Source: Panaeolus papilionaceus (lineage: Eukaryota; Basidiomycota; Agaricomycetes; Agaricales). Taken from it: a stretch of 64,000 bases of DNA. Below, piece by piece: positions 34,884-48,448 of this stretch (positions are counted from its first letter, which is position 1; each line of letters starts with the position of its first letter). The stretch covers positions 1,116,001-1,180,000 of the forward strand of contig JADNRZ010000001.1 in NCBI GenBank assembly GCA_015501605.1, read 5' to 3'. The notes under the pieces are model-generated. The model saw nothing but the letters and a program-made list of their open reading frames with translations, had not been told where the DNA came from and did no database searches. Made by a program: the position numbers and the translations under genes.

Positions 34884-37779
34884 CTATCTATCAGGACGGT
34901 ACTTGATAAAGTCCTCTGGCTCGTCCACCGTTTTTCCCATCTTGTCTGAAGTGTTGCGGACAACTCGGTACCTCAATGTGGCATCTGAGGCGTAGTCCTG
35001 CAAATGGTCCAAAGGCATGCCATGCACAATGTGCTCGTCACCCTCAACCTCAATTTCTTTTGCATGGAACGCCAAAATCCACGAGTACAAGTTGAACCCC
35101 CTTCGGGGTACCCCTAGAGGTAATCGAGGAATAAAGATAGCGCACATGAGGCCCGTGAAGGATATGAGCACAAGAGCGACGATAAGATCGAATTCATTGA
35201 GGGTGGCTATTGAGACAGTTTTGTCTTGATAACGGCGTGCCACGAGCTGTCCTGATCCAGCAAAGTAGGGTAGAACATTGCTGGCATCTGCAATGGCTCG
35301 AGATTTGGCATAACGTTCTGCATCAAAAGCGGTGTAACCTAGAGGTCCTGAGCCGTCAGTGAAGGAAACCAGCTGAAAGGTCAGGTAAGCACAGTGTTTA
35401 CACATCAAGCAGTTATGACATTACAGTCGGAGAAGGAACGTAAAGTGAATCGCGTCCATTGTCTTTGATGACCTGGTTAACGCTATTTTCGTGCCCTATG
35501 ATATACCTAAAATAAAAGCTGATATTAGACCATCGAATCCCTGAAAGATGATCACAATTGTCAACGTACGCAGATTGGAGAGTCGACGAGTTGAGCATCC
35601 TTTTCACGTCAGGGTCTTTGATTAACTTTGACTTGGAAGAAGGGGGAGCCAGATATGGATCCATGTTTTCCAAGTTTACCTTGCTATGAATAGACATAGT
35701 CGTTGGTGGGCCGACAGAGGTATTGTAGACGTTCAAGATCCAAGGTTCATACAGCTCCAGACAAATTGCTGCATCGTAGCCTATGAAGGTGGGTTTGCCA
35801 TCTTTGTCTGCAACGAGAGCAGGGTTATGATATGGGAAGGTGCTGTGCGGAGCATATGAGTTATTAAGCCGGACAAGTACGTTCTCAAGCGTAACGAAGC
35901 CTCGTCCATCTGCGCCCATGCTAACGGGAGTGCTTTTCACATTGATGGCTACACCGTTCGCCCAAAATGCAGCTGATTGTGCTATTAGTTTTGTACTTCT
36001 GCGCAACATGAAGCAGCTTACCTGCTAGCATTGTAGAAGCGGGGTCCATTGTCGAAGGGAACGTGTCGCCGTTGCGCATGGCATTCGAAACGTTGAGGGG
36101 TTTGTCCAAGTTAGCAGGTATATTTAGATTGAAATGATCGAAAAGTCTCTGCACTGTTGTGCGAGGCGTGAATAGATATGTAAGGTTCCCCGGGGAGAAC
36201 GGAATCCTGCCGCATGTCAGCACATCTTCGTGTTTCGAAGAATAATTAAAGCACGGCTTACATGTTGTTCGCAAGATTGGGTATACGTTCGCAATGAATG
36301 CGAATTCCCCACCTCGGAAAACTGCCAACTGATTACTATGACTGAACGATGTTATATGTACGAGGTAGAAGACGTACGCCAAGACAGCTCCAGGGTCTAA
36401 ACCTGAATCAATTTTATGTTCTCCAGAGTTGATGACTGCCGTCGTCCTGGGAGCGAGTGGTTCTGACTCGAATGTCCCAAATCCAGTTCCATTTGGCTGT
36501 AGTTGGCGCTGGATGACTTCTGCAAAATACACGCTTTCATTCGCCCATTCGAGAGCTAACGGTGTTGGAAGTCCGCCGTGTACAGAAAAGGGCTCCAATG
36601 TCCAAGTAAAGAGAATGTTCTGAAATGAGCTCAGGGTCAGGGTCTTTGCAAAAAAAAAATCACCCAGTTGAGACACTACCGTGGTGAATGTGGGTTCCAA
36701 AGCAGCGGCTTTCTCCAAATCGGCGGAAGACAGGTCTGCACCAACTAAAACCTCTTCGAATGTTAAATTTTGCATCTAGATGGTTTGATTAGCATGTTGT
36801 TCAATGGGATGTGCGAGCGTCTTACTTGTGAGATTGTAGAAATATCCACAGTACGTCCAAAAATGAACGGCAGACACGCTGCGAGTACAATAGAGAATAC
36901 GAAAAGGAGGATATATCCCGTCCACCATCGGCCACTGTGCAAATTGAACATTAATAACATTCAACTTAATGCAGAGGTCAGGGGACGTACTCGTAATAGC
37001 CCTTGTTACGAGCTCGTGTGCCTGCATAGCTTCTACGACCCCAAAGAAGAAGAAGCGCACTCATAACACTCTTGGGCTCATTGGCTTGTACACACAGGTC
37101 CCGTAGACGCATCCCAGAATTTGGGGCACCGTTAACGTTTGACTGATGGATTAGGGTTGCCCAAGCTAAACATGGAAACATTGGCATCGATCCAGAACAT
37201 AGTTTTTTTAGCACACGACTTACTCGATGCCTCCAGCAGCGCTTGTGCAAGCTCTAGAATCGTGATACTGAGACTAAAACCCATGATCCCGCACCCTGCA
37301 CCAACAAGGACACGGGCCCAAAACAATGATCGACCCGTGGCGACGAGGCACGTAAAGTACAAAGCAGGATAGGTAATGGCGCAGAAAAAGAGGTGTAACA
37401 GGAGGAGCAAGAGTGGGGGAGCCTCGAAAATTTCTGGGAAGGGATGGGGTATATGGAATGAGTACCATGGTTTTGGAGGGAGAGGAGGAGGGCCATAGGT
37501 CGACCTCCGGCGAAAACTGGCTGCGGTTGGCGAGTAGGCTGTGAGGGAGGTCGTATCGAAGTCCTCGTCGTCCTCCTTGGAGCTCATCTGGTAGCCCCAA
37601 CTGTTGTACTGCGGGCCCTGTCCTCGTCCACGAGTGGGTGAAGGAAAATTATGACGATCCTCTGTCGGACTCAGGAATGGATCTTGTAGATCCCCTGTTG
37701 GCTGCCTCGAAGAGCTGCCCTGTCCGAGTTGACCTAGAGGATGCCAGGGTGCTCTGTTGTCAGCCCGAGTCGGAGGCAT
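34884..37779 (-). CDS. Uncharacterised multi-exon membrane protein
   Basis: I do not recognise the family beyond similarity in style to large hypothetical basidiomycete membrane proteins. The cytoplasmic-looking N-terminus (MPPTRADNRAPWHPLGQLGQ, then acidic and Pro-rich PPPLPPKPWYSF) leads to hydrophobic segments: PPLLLLLLHLFFCAITYPAL, ARVLVGAGCGIMGFSLSITI and WTGYILLFVFSIVLAACLPF. A long region with many N-glycosylation sequons (QNLTFEE, NGTGF, NVSNA, NNSYA, NSST, NISF) is probably extracytoplasmic. A last helix (FDLIVALVLISFTGLMCAIF) precedes a cytoplasmic tail ending EPEDFIKYRPDR. So it is a type with about four helices and one large luminal or external domain. Phases are consistent where checked. 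It converges with NOP58, the 3' ends being 162 bp apart. Confidence 0.7.
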
Positions 37780-38342
37780 TTTTGCGGCTGCAGTCTGAGT
37801 CTCTAGAATTAGATGGAGAATGTATACTCTGAAGGATAGTCAGAAGTGTAGGTTTTTCCGAGAAGCGGGCTATAAAGCCTCACTTCACTGATGTATCCCA
37901 ATAAGAGTGGTAAAGAGGGGCGTTGCAGGCCTCAAGCCTCCTGTTCACTGCGATTGAATAATGACATAAGGACTCTCAAGCATAGTTGTCAATTGGGGCA
38001 ATTCAGGGACACCGGATATAGGTAAATGTTATAAAAACAAGGGGATACTGTAGCAAAGTGGCTGTGACAGCGACACCCACAATCGCCATACGAACAGAAG
38101 AATTTGGCAGCTCACTTATACTTATCTCTGCATACTCTGCATACGTTGATCACTGAATGACAGTCCGATGTGAGGTTCTACATATCGGTCCGAAGGCAAT
38201 TTCAGCAAGGGTGGAAGTAGGAGCATAAGTCAACCCACCTCGAAAGATTCGGAGTGGCGTTTGTACGGGTGTTAGCGATCAAAAACGATGAAACACCAGT
38301 CGAGTAGCCAATAACATTGTCCAACCACAGGTGCTACATACA
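37780..38342. other. Intergenic stretch
   Basis: 563 bp between the start of the membrane-protein gene and the stop of KRR1 (both minus strand). Holds the promoter of the former; no coding signal. Confidence 0.55.
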
Positions 38343-39935
<1,593 letters not shown>

Positions 39936-40139
39936 GTTTGAGATAGTAAACTTTGAGTTTTTGAAATTGATGAAAGCTGAAAAGAGAGGGCTGCTTACAT
40001 AAGTCACTTGAGTATTACACGATCGGGGTGTTGTCCATCAAACAAACCACTGACACTACTTTCATTCATTGACACAACACTGCCCTCACACATCTCCTTT
40101 CTTGACCATCATCTACCCTTCATCTTGCTTATATCTATC
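39936..40139. promoter_or_regulatory. Compact bidirectional promoter, KRR1 / NCBP3-like gene
   Basis: Only 204 bp separate the two divergent start codons, so the promoters and leaders must overlap or abut. No TATA box is obvious. Confidence 0.5.
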
Positions 40140-41520
40140 ATGGACAATACACCGGAAGGAGTAGCTCCAGAAGACCTTGCAATGCTCTCTTATGACGACA
40201 AAATTGCATACGAAGAGCAATTACCAACAGAAGCAGAACGGGAGGCTGCAGCGGCCGCTGATTTCGCAAAGCGCATCAGTACCAACAAAGTGTATTTACT
40301 CTCAGAATCAGCAGCTACAGGAAGAGTAGGCAAGGTGCGCTGGTAGCCCCCCGTCCCTGGTGACATATATGCGACATGTCCTAATTTACGGATATTTTAT
40401 CCGTTACTGCTTTTCTTTATTTTGGAAAACCACTTCAAGGTAAAGACACATTCTGAAGAAGAGGATTTACGTATGGCAGAGGATGACGATGCGTTCGATG
40501 GTACCCCCATTTCCATCCAAATCATAGGTTAACTACATACTTACACTGGCATACACAGATAACTTCTCATTCAGGCCCAACGCCATTCTACTGCAAGGGA
40601 CACCAATAGGCTCTCTATCAACAGCACGCATCTTTGCCTTTGCCAAGCATTTCGAAACTACGCCGCTTGGCCTTGAGTGGGTAGACGACACGACGTGTGT
40701 TCTAGTCTTCGAGTCCAAGAGAGATGCTCGTGATGGGTTTTCAAGACTGCAGAAAAACGCGTCGGAGGAACCAGATATGGACGAGTTCCTAACGGCGAAA
40801 CCAATTCCTGTTGACCTCTGGCCACCAGAAGAACGCATCAACAAGACGCTGGGCAAGGGTGAGGGTCTCAAAGGTGTTCTAAGGATGCGGTGGGCCAAAC
40901 CAGAAGACGTGAAAAAGAAGGGCGCAAAGCAGGAGAGCCAGTTCTACAGGAAACACGGAGCTGGTGCTGGTAAGGAGCTATATAACGGCCGCGAGCTGCC
41001 GCCTACAGTCCCAAAACGCAAACGCTATGACGACGATGAAGATGACCGAATAAAGCGAGCTCGGTTAGACGAAGAACTGGATGCCATCAGGGCAGAATCT
41101 GCCGACGATCCAGAGTCTGACCCACCATCACCGCCATCCAAAATGCGGTCAGATTATATCTCTGAGGATGGCAAAACTCTCCTCGACCGGACTTCTAGAC
41201 TTCGATTGCATGGCTCAGATGGAAAGAGGGACTTGGCTTCGAGACTGTCTGCTCCCCTACCTCGGAGGAATCGACAGCGTCGTGGACGCCACGATACCCC
41301 TCCTTCGGATCCGCCTTCTTTAGCTGGCCGCATAAAACCTGCGTTGTCGGATCGACTGGCCTGGTCAGAAGACAGGGAGCCAAGAAGACGTGACGGTGGG
41401 GGTCGTAGGCGTGAGGATGACGACCTCAGGTCTCACCCGCCCAAGTCTACACCACAGACGAAGACTAAGCAAGAATTAGATGATGAGCTCGACGCATTTA
41501 TAACCAGTTCGCATGATTAG
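40140..41520 (+). CDS. NCBP3-like protein (nuclear cap-binding subunit 3 family, RRM-like N-terminal domain)
   Basis: Three exons (40140-40334, 40440-40500, 40559-41520) give 405 aa in phase. After an acidic Ala-rich start, residues about 85-150 form an RRM-like unit: RPNAILLQGTPIGSLSTARI, FAFAKHF, then LEWVDDTTCVLVFESKRDA, which carries the E-W-[LV]-D-D-T-[ST]-C signature of NCBP3. LRMRWAKPEDVKKKGAKQES follows, then a long Arg/Asp/Ser-rich disordered half. The extreme C-terminus ELDDELDAF resembles the UAP56-binding (LDxxLD) motif of mRNA-export adaptors such as ALYREF and CHTOP. NCBP3 family members bind the cap complex and link to TREX; a role in mRNA processing or export is inferred from family and tail. 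Confidence 0.75.
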
Positions 41521-42026
41521 ATGATGTTCCTGGTTCTCTTCCCCGAGACATACTATTTACCCTGTTATTTCCTTGTCTCGTGTACCTATTATAATTGTAT
41601 GTCACCACATCTCAACCCACCTCTTCTTACTAATAACTGGACTCAAAACCTCAACTCCATGTTGCAACTTTCATGCATGCGTGGGTGGAATCAAACCTGC
41701 TGTCTTATGTTTACACACCGCCAAATTTGACCATTAGGCATCTAGCAATCACTACCAACGTCCATCACTCACTTGTCAGAGAGGGACGAACTAGAGATCA
41801 TGGTGAAGTGTTAGGTCGCCTCACTAAATATTACAAACCTTGTTGGCGAGGAACAACAAACACCAGATTTGCACAAACTCAAACTTGGCCGGGACGTTCT
41901 CATAAGCGCATAAAGAAAAAAAAACATAGCAGTAGACCATAGACGTAATAATGGATGGGTGGGTGCATAGCCATGGCTTTTGGATGTATAGGATGCAAAA
42001 ATACAGTAAGGAAGGTAAAAAACCGC
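41521..42026. other. Convergent intergenic stretch
   Basis: 506 bp between the stops of the NCBP3-like gene and uL2. It is AT-rich, with 3' UTR-like sequence and no coding signal. Confidence 0.55.
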
Positions 42027-42967
42027 TTAAACCTCCTTGACCTTGACTGTACCACGCAGAAGACCGGTCTATGGTATCAAAAATTAGATGGTGTAACATC
42101 GTCCAAAATGAAAGTGTACTCACCCTCCTGGCAGCAATAAGACCAACTTTCTGTCCAGGAACAGCCGACCTGGCGATTGTTGAAGCCTTTCCGATATGTT
42201 GGTGGTTTCCTCCTCCGTGAGGATGGTCCACGGGGTTCATAGCAACACCACGAGTACGGGGCCAGTTGTACCTCTTGGCCTTGAACTTGTGGAATGCACG
42301 GCCAGCCTTGAGCAAAGGCTTGTCGATCCTTCCACCACCAGCGACGATACCAATGGTAGCACGAGCAGAACCGCTGACAGTCTTCTTGGCACCAGAGGGG
42401 AGACGGATGCGGGTCTTGTTCTCATCGGGAGAGTGTCCGATGATGGTGGCATAGTTGCCAGAGGTACGGGCAAGGGCACCACGGTCGCCGACCTTCTCCT
42501 CGACGTTGCAGATGATGGTACCTTCGGGGCACTGGGCGACAGGGAGGACGTTGCCGACGGCGAGAGTGGCTTTCTTACCGCAGTAAACGAAGGCACCGGT
42601 GTGGAGACCCTCGGTAGCGATGAAGGTTTCCTGGCGGAGCTTGTAGCGGTAGGGGTCACGGAAGACTACGCGAGCAAGGGGAGCACCACTGAATAAATCC
42701 TGAGAATCAGAATCTTCCAATCCAATCAACTGGGTGAATAGTACACGCACCGACCAGCGTCGTGAATGATGTCCTTGACAATTCCGCGAATGTAACCATT
42801 GCGCTCAGCGAAATCGAGGTTACGGAGCTGGGCGGGGTTTTTGTTGTGGTGGGTGTGCGATTTGAACTGAATGAAAATGTGAGATTTGGGAGTTCTAAAG
42901 GTGTTGAATTAAAGGTAGGACGTACGATGGCGTGCGAGCGTCTCTGTGCCCTGATTACCCGACCCAT
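42027..42967 (-). CDS. RPL2: 60S ribosomal protein uL2 (RPL2/RPL8)
   Basis: Large-subunit protein near the peptidyl-transferase centre. Exon 1 (42967-42926) encodes [14 protein letters not shown]; the next exons give [80 protein letters not shown] and the RNA-contacting tail [20 protein letters not shown], ending [15 protein letters not shown]. Four exons; the last is a short one (about 42 nt) after a GT-AG intron at the RR codons. [12 protein letters not shown] is the universally conserved loop, including the histidine hydroxylated in many species. Full length, no defect. The start lies 575 bp from the divergent SSXT-like gene. Confidence 0.97.
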
Positions 42968-43542
42968 TTCGTTTTCTGTAAGTTAACAGGAATGTTAGCA
43001 AGTGTTGTGAGGCGAAATCTTGAGTTTGAAGATAGGTCCGACGGAATCAACGAAAAGGTGTATCCAAATCCATCTGACAGCATCCACCTCTAAACTGCAC
43101 CATTCTTCCCCAAAAATCTCTCCAACGACCGTCCAGACGCATCGGATACTACGATTCGCTGATTCTGAGGGGAAATGGTTGGGTATACTCACATTGTTGG
43201 GTGTCTTGAGGACTGTTGGTCTGGAGGATGGCCACTACTACTGGATTGATGGCAGAGACGGGTCGAAAGTCACAACAGATACAAATTGATTACATAACCA
43301 TTCTTGAATTGACCTTGGATTGAAATTCCCATCACCGAGAAATTTGACTTCTATTTAGACCATGCAGCATGTGTAAGATATTGACAACGATTGAAAGACA
43401 CACACCCGCAATGAAAGACTTTTAAAAGCTAATTTTATAAAATTACAATAGTCATAGTTTATTAAGATTGTTTCGGGTTTGGTGAAAGTCGAGGAATAAT
43501 TTTGAACGGAATTGAGACTCCGACTGTTGACCTTAAACAGTG
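42968..43542. promoter_or_regulatory. Shared divergent promoter region, uL2 / SSXT-like coactivator
   Basis: 575 bp between divergent start codons. It may contain a 5' UTR intron of the uL2 gene, since the stretch 43000-43300 is less AT-rich than the rest, but no splice pair can be proved. Confidence 0.4.
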
Positions 43543-46500
43543 ATGCTGCAGGTGAAAAGCGAGAGCGAGGTCAAGCTCATCGGCGAATGGAACGACAAAA
43601 CCTCATTTCACGCTGTTGGAGTTGCTCAAAACGACAATCCTCATCACGCACTCGCTCAAGAAAACGAAGCCCCACTTGAAATTCCCCAACGAGAGGAAGA
43701 GGAAGAGGACGATTCGTCGCCAGCACCCCCTCCCCCTCAGCCATTACCAAAACCCTCCTCACCTACACGCGTCGAAAATATTTCAGACTCGAGACAGTCG
43801 ACACCGCTCAGCGAGCTCTCACCACCACCAGAACAGGATGATGATATGTCAGAACAACAGCACGACAACGACGACGCGGATACAAATGACTCTCTTTCCA
43901 AGTCTGCAACAGCACCAGCAAATACTTCATCATTGGGCTCTACGAATGGCAGTGAGCAAGAATTGAGCTCAAAAGGCCAAGTTGGTCCGAAAAACGAGAA
44001 TGAGTTGAGCAGCAACGAAGAGCAAGCAAGGGGAGGCGCAGGTGCCGCGACTGGTGATGGCTTGGTACCCACCCAGGAGAGCGAACCAGCGCCTGCTCCT
44101 GTATCTTTAACTGGACCCACGACTATGGAATCCTCGACAACTCATGATCCATCATCCTCGAATTCCAAACCAATGCTCCAGTCGACTCTCTCTTCAAACC
44201 CTGCTGGAAATCCAAGTCCAAATCCAAATCCAAATCCAAATCCAAACCCCGCCGCATCCTCGTCCTCATCATCCCACACTCAGTTCCCTTCATCTTCCAG
44301 CTCAACTTCGCCACAAAATCCACACTCATCGACTTCGACGACATCTCCTACCTCATTGTCATTAAAGCAGGACCTCGCACTCTCCCAAGCCCTAGACTCC
44401 AACGCAATCCTGAATAATCTGCCCAGTAACCCACACTCTACCTCTTTTTCTGCTCCTTCTGCCCCAGGAGAAACGTCAACGCCCACCTCCTCCTCCACGA
44501 TACAGGGAATTACGACAGGTGCAGGAAGCCATGACCCAAGAGTCGTCGCGATCCTTGACCTTAACGTTGAATTACTGAAGTATGTCCTTTCAATTCTTCA
44601 TACGTCTTTCCCTAGTTACTTTCGTTCTATCGACCTATTTATCCTACCAAAATTATGGGATGTGCCTCATTTCTCTTCCGATATTGACACCACCTTCTTT
44701 TCTCTTGCAGAATGTGTATGCTTTTCCAAGCCAAGAAGCTTCCTCCAAACGATGACCGATTTTTACAGTCAGTATTGTATTTTCCCTCGTCATGCGTGTG
44801 TTCACACCAAACTTATCTTTCTTACTTAATTCACCCTCGAATCTGAACCCTTACGGACCTTGCGTTTGTGCACTCTCGAACGACAATTATCAATCCTTAT
44901 TATCATTCATTGCGTCTGGTTTCATCGTAACCACACCTGGCACCAAATCTTTTTTGTGGCAATGATGCTCTTAGATTTTCCAACCGCTTACAGTCCAACA
45001 TCCAATGGTTGCGGGTGGCAAGCATGCATCAACCAGGGGTATGTTTTTTTGCAGAAACGATTCTAATTTTTTAGAACCGAAGAAGCTTGACTATCTGACC
45101 AACCCGTTGCAACAGGTTGTTCCGCCGACCCCGATACTTGATCCACCACTGCCGATTGGCGATCAAGCAACTGTGGAGCGCATTCGACAGCTATACGGCC
45201 AGATGACCAGCAACTTTTCAAGGGACGTGAAGAGGTCTTCGGGTCCAACAACGAACGGTCATCCAACACTAGGAGGCCCAAGCCCCGTTGCAGGAGCTGC
45301 CAACGGGCCAAATAACCACTCCCCGACTCATTCAAATAACGCTGGAACCCCCACTCTACCTGGTCATGTACCTAGTTTCGTTGCACCCTCTTCTACTCCC
45401 ACGCCCACCCCCTTGTCTGCTGGTAGCTCGACATCCAACCTGAAGAGAGACCGAACAGACGATGCCTCTGGGGTAGATGGAGGTAGTGCCCACAAACGAC
45501 GAGATACGGGAGAAGGCAAGACACCCTCCAATGGTTCTGTGCGGTCCACTCCGACCCCCACCCCCGTGCTGCAGCAGCAGCAGCACATGTTGCAACAAAA
45601 CCAGCTTGGTCAGAATCAGCTGAACCAGAACTCAATGCCCCCGCCTTCAACAATACCCATCTCCAACCAGGTAGGGCAAAGCTCGACGCCGACCCCAACC
45701 AATATCACACCTACATCTGGTCCCACAAGTTTCTCTGTCCCCATGTCGGGTGGAACAGGGGGACGCCAAACTCGACAACCCACCCCATCTACGCCTACAT
45801 CTACCTCTCCAATCGGCGGCATGTCAAGTGACCCATCATCTACAGCCGCTAATTCTGTGGTGAATAACCAATCATCGTCCTCTGGAATGACACCTAGTCT
45901 TGCGCAATCTCAGGACTTACAGGGCTTGAATCTTAACATTAACAACCCTGTTGAGGCGCAGATCGCAGCTCAGAACCGTGAGCGGGTGAGGCAGGCACAA
46001 ATACACCAAGCACAGCAGCACGCGATACGGATGAACAACAGGATGGCTGGAGGGCAGTCTGGCGGAATGAGCGGTGGTGGGAACGTGGGCGCTGGTGGTC
46101 AGGGTGGAATGACGGGTGCAGGAGGCCTAAATCCTGGTATGCTGAACCAACAGGGAAGTCAGACTTCGGGAATGGGAGGAATTGTGCCATCAGGTGGAAA
46201 CATGGGCATAAACCCTCCTGGGATGGGTGGAAACGGTCTTGCACAGAATGCGTCTGGAGGTTCTGGAGGGCCTCAACCCAACCAAGCCCAGATCCAGCAA
46301 GCCTTGCTACAGATCCTGAACACGCCCAACCACCCCATTTTGAGATTTTGCCTCCAGAACGTTCCTAATTTTGAAAACCTTCCAACCCAAATGCAGCTCC
46401 AGAAACTCTTTGCCGCCAGGGTAAGCCCCTTTGTCGATTTTAGCCTTGTAGATTAAGAGACTAACCTGTACATTGACCTGTTCAGAATCACCTGCAGCAA

Positions 46501-47751
46501 CAGCAGCAGCAGCAAATGGCCCGCAACGGCATGCAGAACGCGATGCAGGGTGGTCAAAATCCTGCCGGAATGAATATGCCTGGTGCTGCCGGTGCTGGTG
46601 GTAATTCATTAACCCCACAGCAAATCCTTCAACTTCAACAGCGTCAGCAACAACAAATGGGACAGGGAAGCTTTTCAGCTGGCACTAACGGACCTATGTC
46701 GCCGATTCAGCATGGCGCGATACCTCAGAACCTACAAAATCAGATGGTAAACCTTGGAGGAAACCAAGGTATGCCAGGGGGTGGCTCGAGTGGAATGGGT
46801 ATGAATATGTCTGGAGCAGGCGGTGGGGGCATGGATCCTAGATTGTCCATGAGCAACCCAGGTGGTGGCGGAAATCTAAACCCACACCAGAGACAGTTAC
46901 TGCTGTTGCAGCAGCAGCAGCGGCACGCAGGCGGTGGGGCTGGGTCAAGTAATATGGGAGGCGGAGGAAACCCTGGAATGGGCGGTGCTGGAGGGCAATT
47001 TGGTAACATGAACCCAGGAAATGCAGCCATGTTCACTCCCCAACAGCAGCTGGCGATGCAGATAAGGCAACAGCAACTGAACGCTGCAGCTGGTGCTTCC
47101 TCCCCAACACACTCATCGTCTCCAATGGGCTCTGAATTCCCCGCAGGTTCAATGTCGGGCGTCGGTATGGGCATCCCCCCGAACATGCGAGGACCTGGAA
47201 CAATACCTGGCATCGCAAGAAGCACACGCTCCCCTTCAGACAGCGGTCCTTCGCCAATGACACCCCGAGGTCCACCGCAGCGGGTACCTTCGATGAGCCA
47301 AGAGGACTACAACCGAGTGATGCTCCAGCAGCAGCAACAACAACGTAACCTGGCGGCGCCAAACCCAGGTGGCTTCAATCCACATATGATGGGTGGTGGT
47401 GGTGGTGGGAACTGGGGACAGGGAGGTGGTGGTGGTGGTGGTGGTTCACAAGGGCAAGGTGGATCTAATTTCGGGATGTCGCCTCCTGGAAGTGCAACCA
47501 GCACGTCATTTGGTAATATCAATGCTCCTTCGCCGACAGGTGGCCAGAACTGGGGTGGCCCCGGTCAGGGCGGGGGAGGAATGAATGTTGGTGGATATCC
47601 ATTCTCAGCCTCCCCAGTGGGTAGTGACTTTTCGCGGCATATGGCAGGGACTCCTGGACCTCAACAACAACGGCAAGCAACCCCTCAGACTAGTCCTCCA
47701 ACGGATCTGATGTCGCAAGACTTTGAGCTGTTGAATTGGAACAACCAGTAA
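43543..47751 (+). CDS. Gln/Gly/Asn-rich nuclear protein with SSXT-like (SS18) segment, putative SWI/SNF-type coactivator
   Basis: Five exons (43543-44579, 44711-44767, 44975-45038, 45083-46420, 46486-47751) give 1253 aa in phase. A 330-residue acidic, Ser/Pro-rich start precedes a compact helical segment: RVVAILDLNVELLKMCMLFQ, AKKLPPNDDRFLQF, SNRLQSNIQWLRVAS. This L-x-x-N-x-x-L...Q...RL-x-x-N-x-x-(W/Y)L pattern resembles the SSXT domain of SS18, a BAF/SWI-SNF coactivator. The rest is low complexity: Pro/Thr-rich, then Gln runs (QQQQQQQMARNGMQ) and Gly/Met/Asn-rich repeats, parallel to the QPGY half of SS18. QAQIQQALLQILNTPNHPIL and LPTQMQLQKLFAAR form one more ordered-looking patch. The exon 3/4 joint uses an unusual GAAG acceptor. 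The domain assignment is by pattern only. The alternative is a generic Gln-rich Mediator or SAGA-type factor. Confidence 0.6.
44215..44248 (+). repeat. Hexanucleotide repeat coding for (NP)n
   Basis: Repeats of aatcca (one unit degenerate at each end) encode an Asn-Pro ladder (PNPNPNPNP) inside the coactivator gene; likely length-variable between strains. Confidence 0.85.
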
Positions 47752-48448
47752 AAAAGGAGAGGACCGAAGCTAAGCTTACTCTTCACTCTTGCTGTCCTCT
47801 TCAGCCCCTCACTGCAACTACTGCCTCCAATGAACATGCAAATCCACAGAACACCCTGACGACTCACCTATCGCCCCCAATACACCCGCCTTTCGACGTT
47901 CCTCTATCCATTCTATCTATATATATGCCGTGCCTGGTCATCTCATTCATCCGTACCCACACTCACATATCATTTCATCGGTTAACTGTCCTCTGCTATT
48001 TTTTATTTGCTTGTTATTATTTTAAAGAGGGAACGATCTTACCTTTGCGTTTACATGACAATGCCTTCTTCGCTTGCTTTCCCCCGGTATGACCTTCATC
48101 TCCATCCTCTTGAGAGCAGTGAGGTCAACCATCGTTATCCAGATTGTCATTTGTATTTCAATTTTGTTGCTCACCTTGTGGGATTTTTTTCCGTTGTCTT
48201 CGTTTTGTGTTGTTCCCATCGCCTCACTGCTCCGGCAACACTATTCTTTATGTTAAGACTGCCCTTTCCTATCTTCTCCTATTTTTTCTGGATCTGGTGT
48301 ACCCAATAATGTATGATCCTTTGAGTAGAATAAAAATGTGTTTCAGACTGGAGTCATGGCATGTTGGGAGGAGATATCCAAATGGGTGTGTAAGTAAATG
48401 ATGAAACTCAAACCTTGACCAAGATCAGCTTGATTTAGCTCCGTCATC
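47752..48448. other. Intergenic stretch
   Basis: About 700 bp between two plus-strand genes. The left part is a pyrimidine-rich 3' UTR-like stretch; no coding signal on either strand. Confidence 0.5.

Noticed and set aside
42196..42696. 166-codon plus-strand open frame opposite uL2
   Set aside because: Antisense shadow of a highly codon-biased ribosomal protein exon.
46740..47522. Pro/Cys-rich minus-strand open frames opposite the Gln/Gly-rich coactivator
   Set aside because: Produced by reading Gly/Met repeats backwards; no start context, splice sites or domains.
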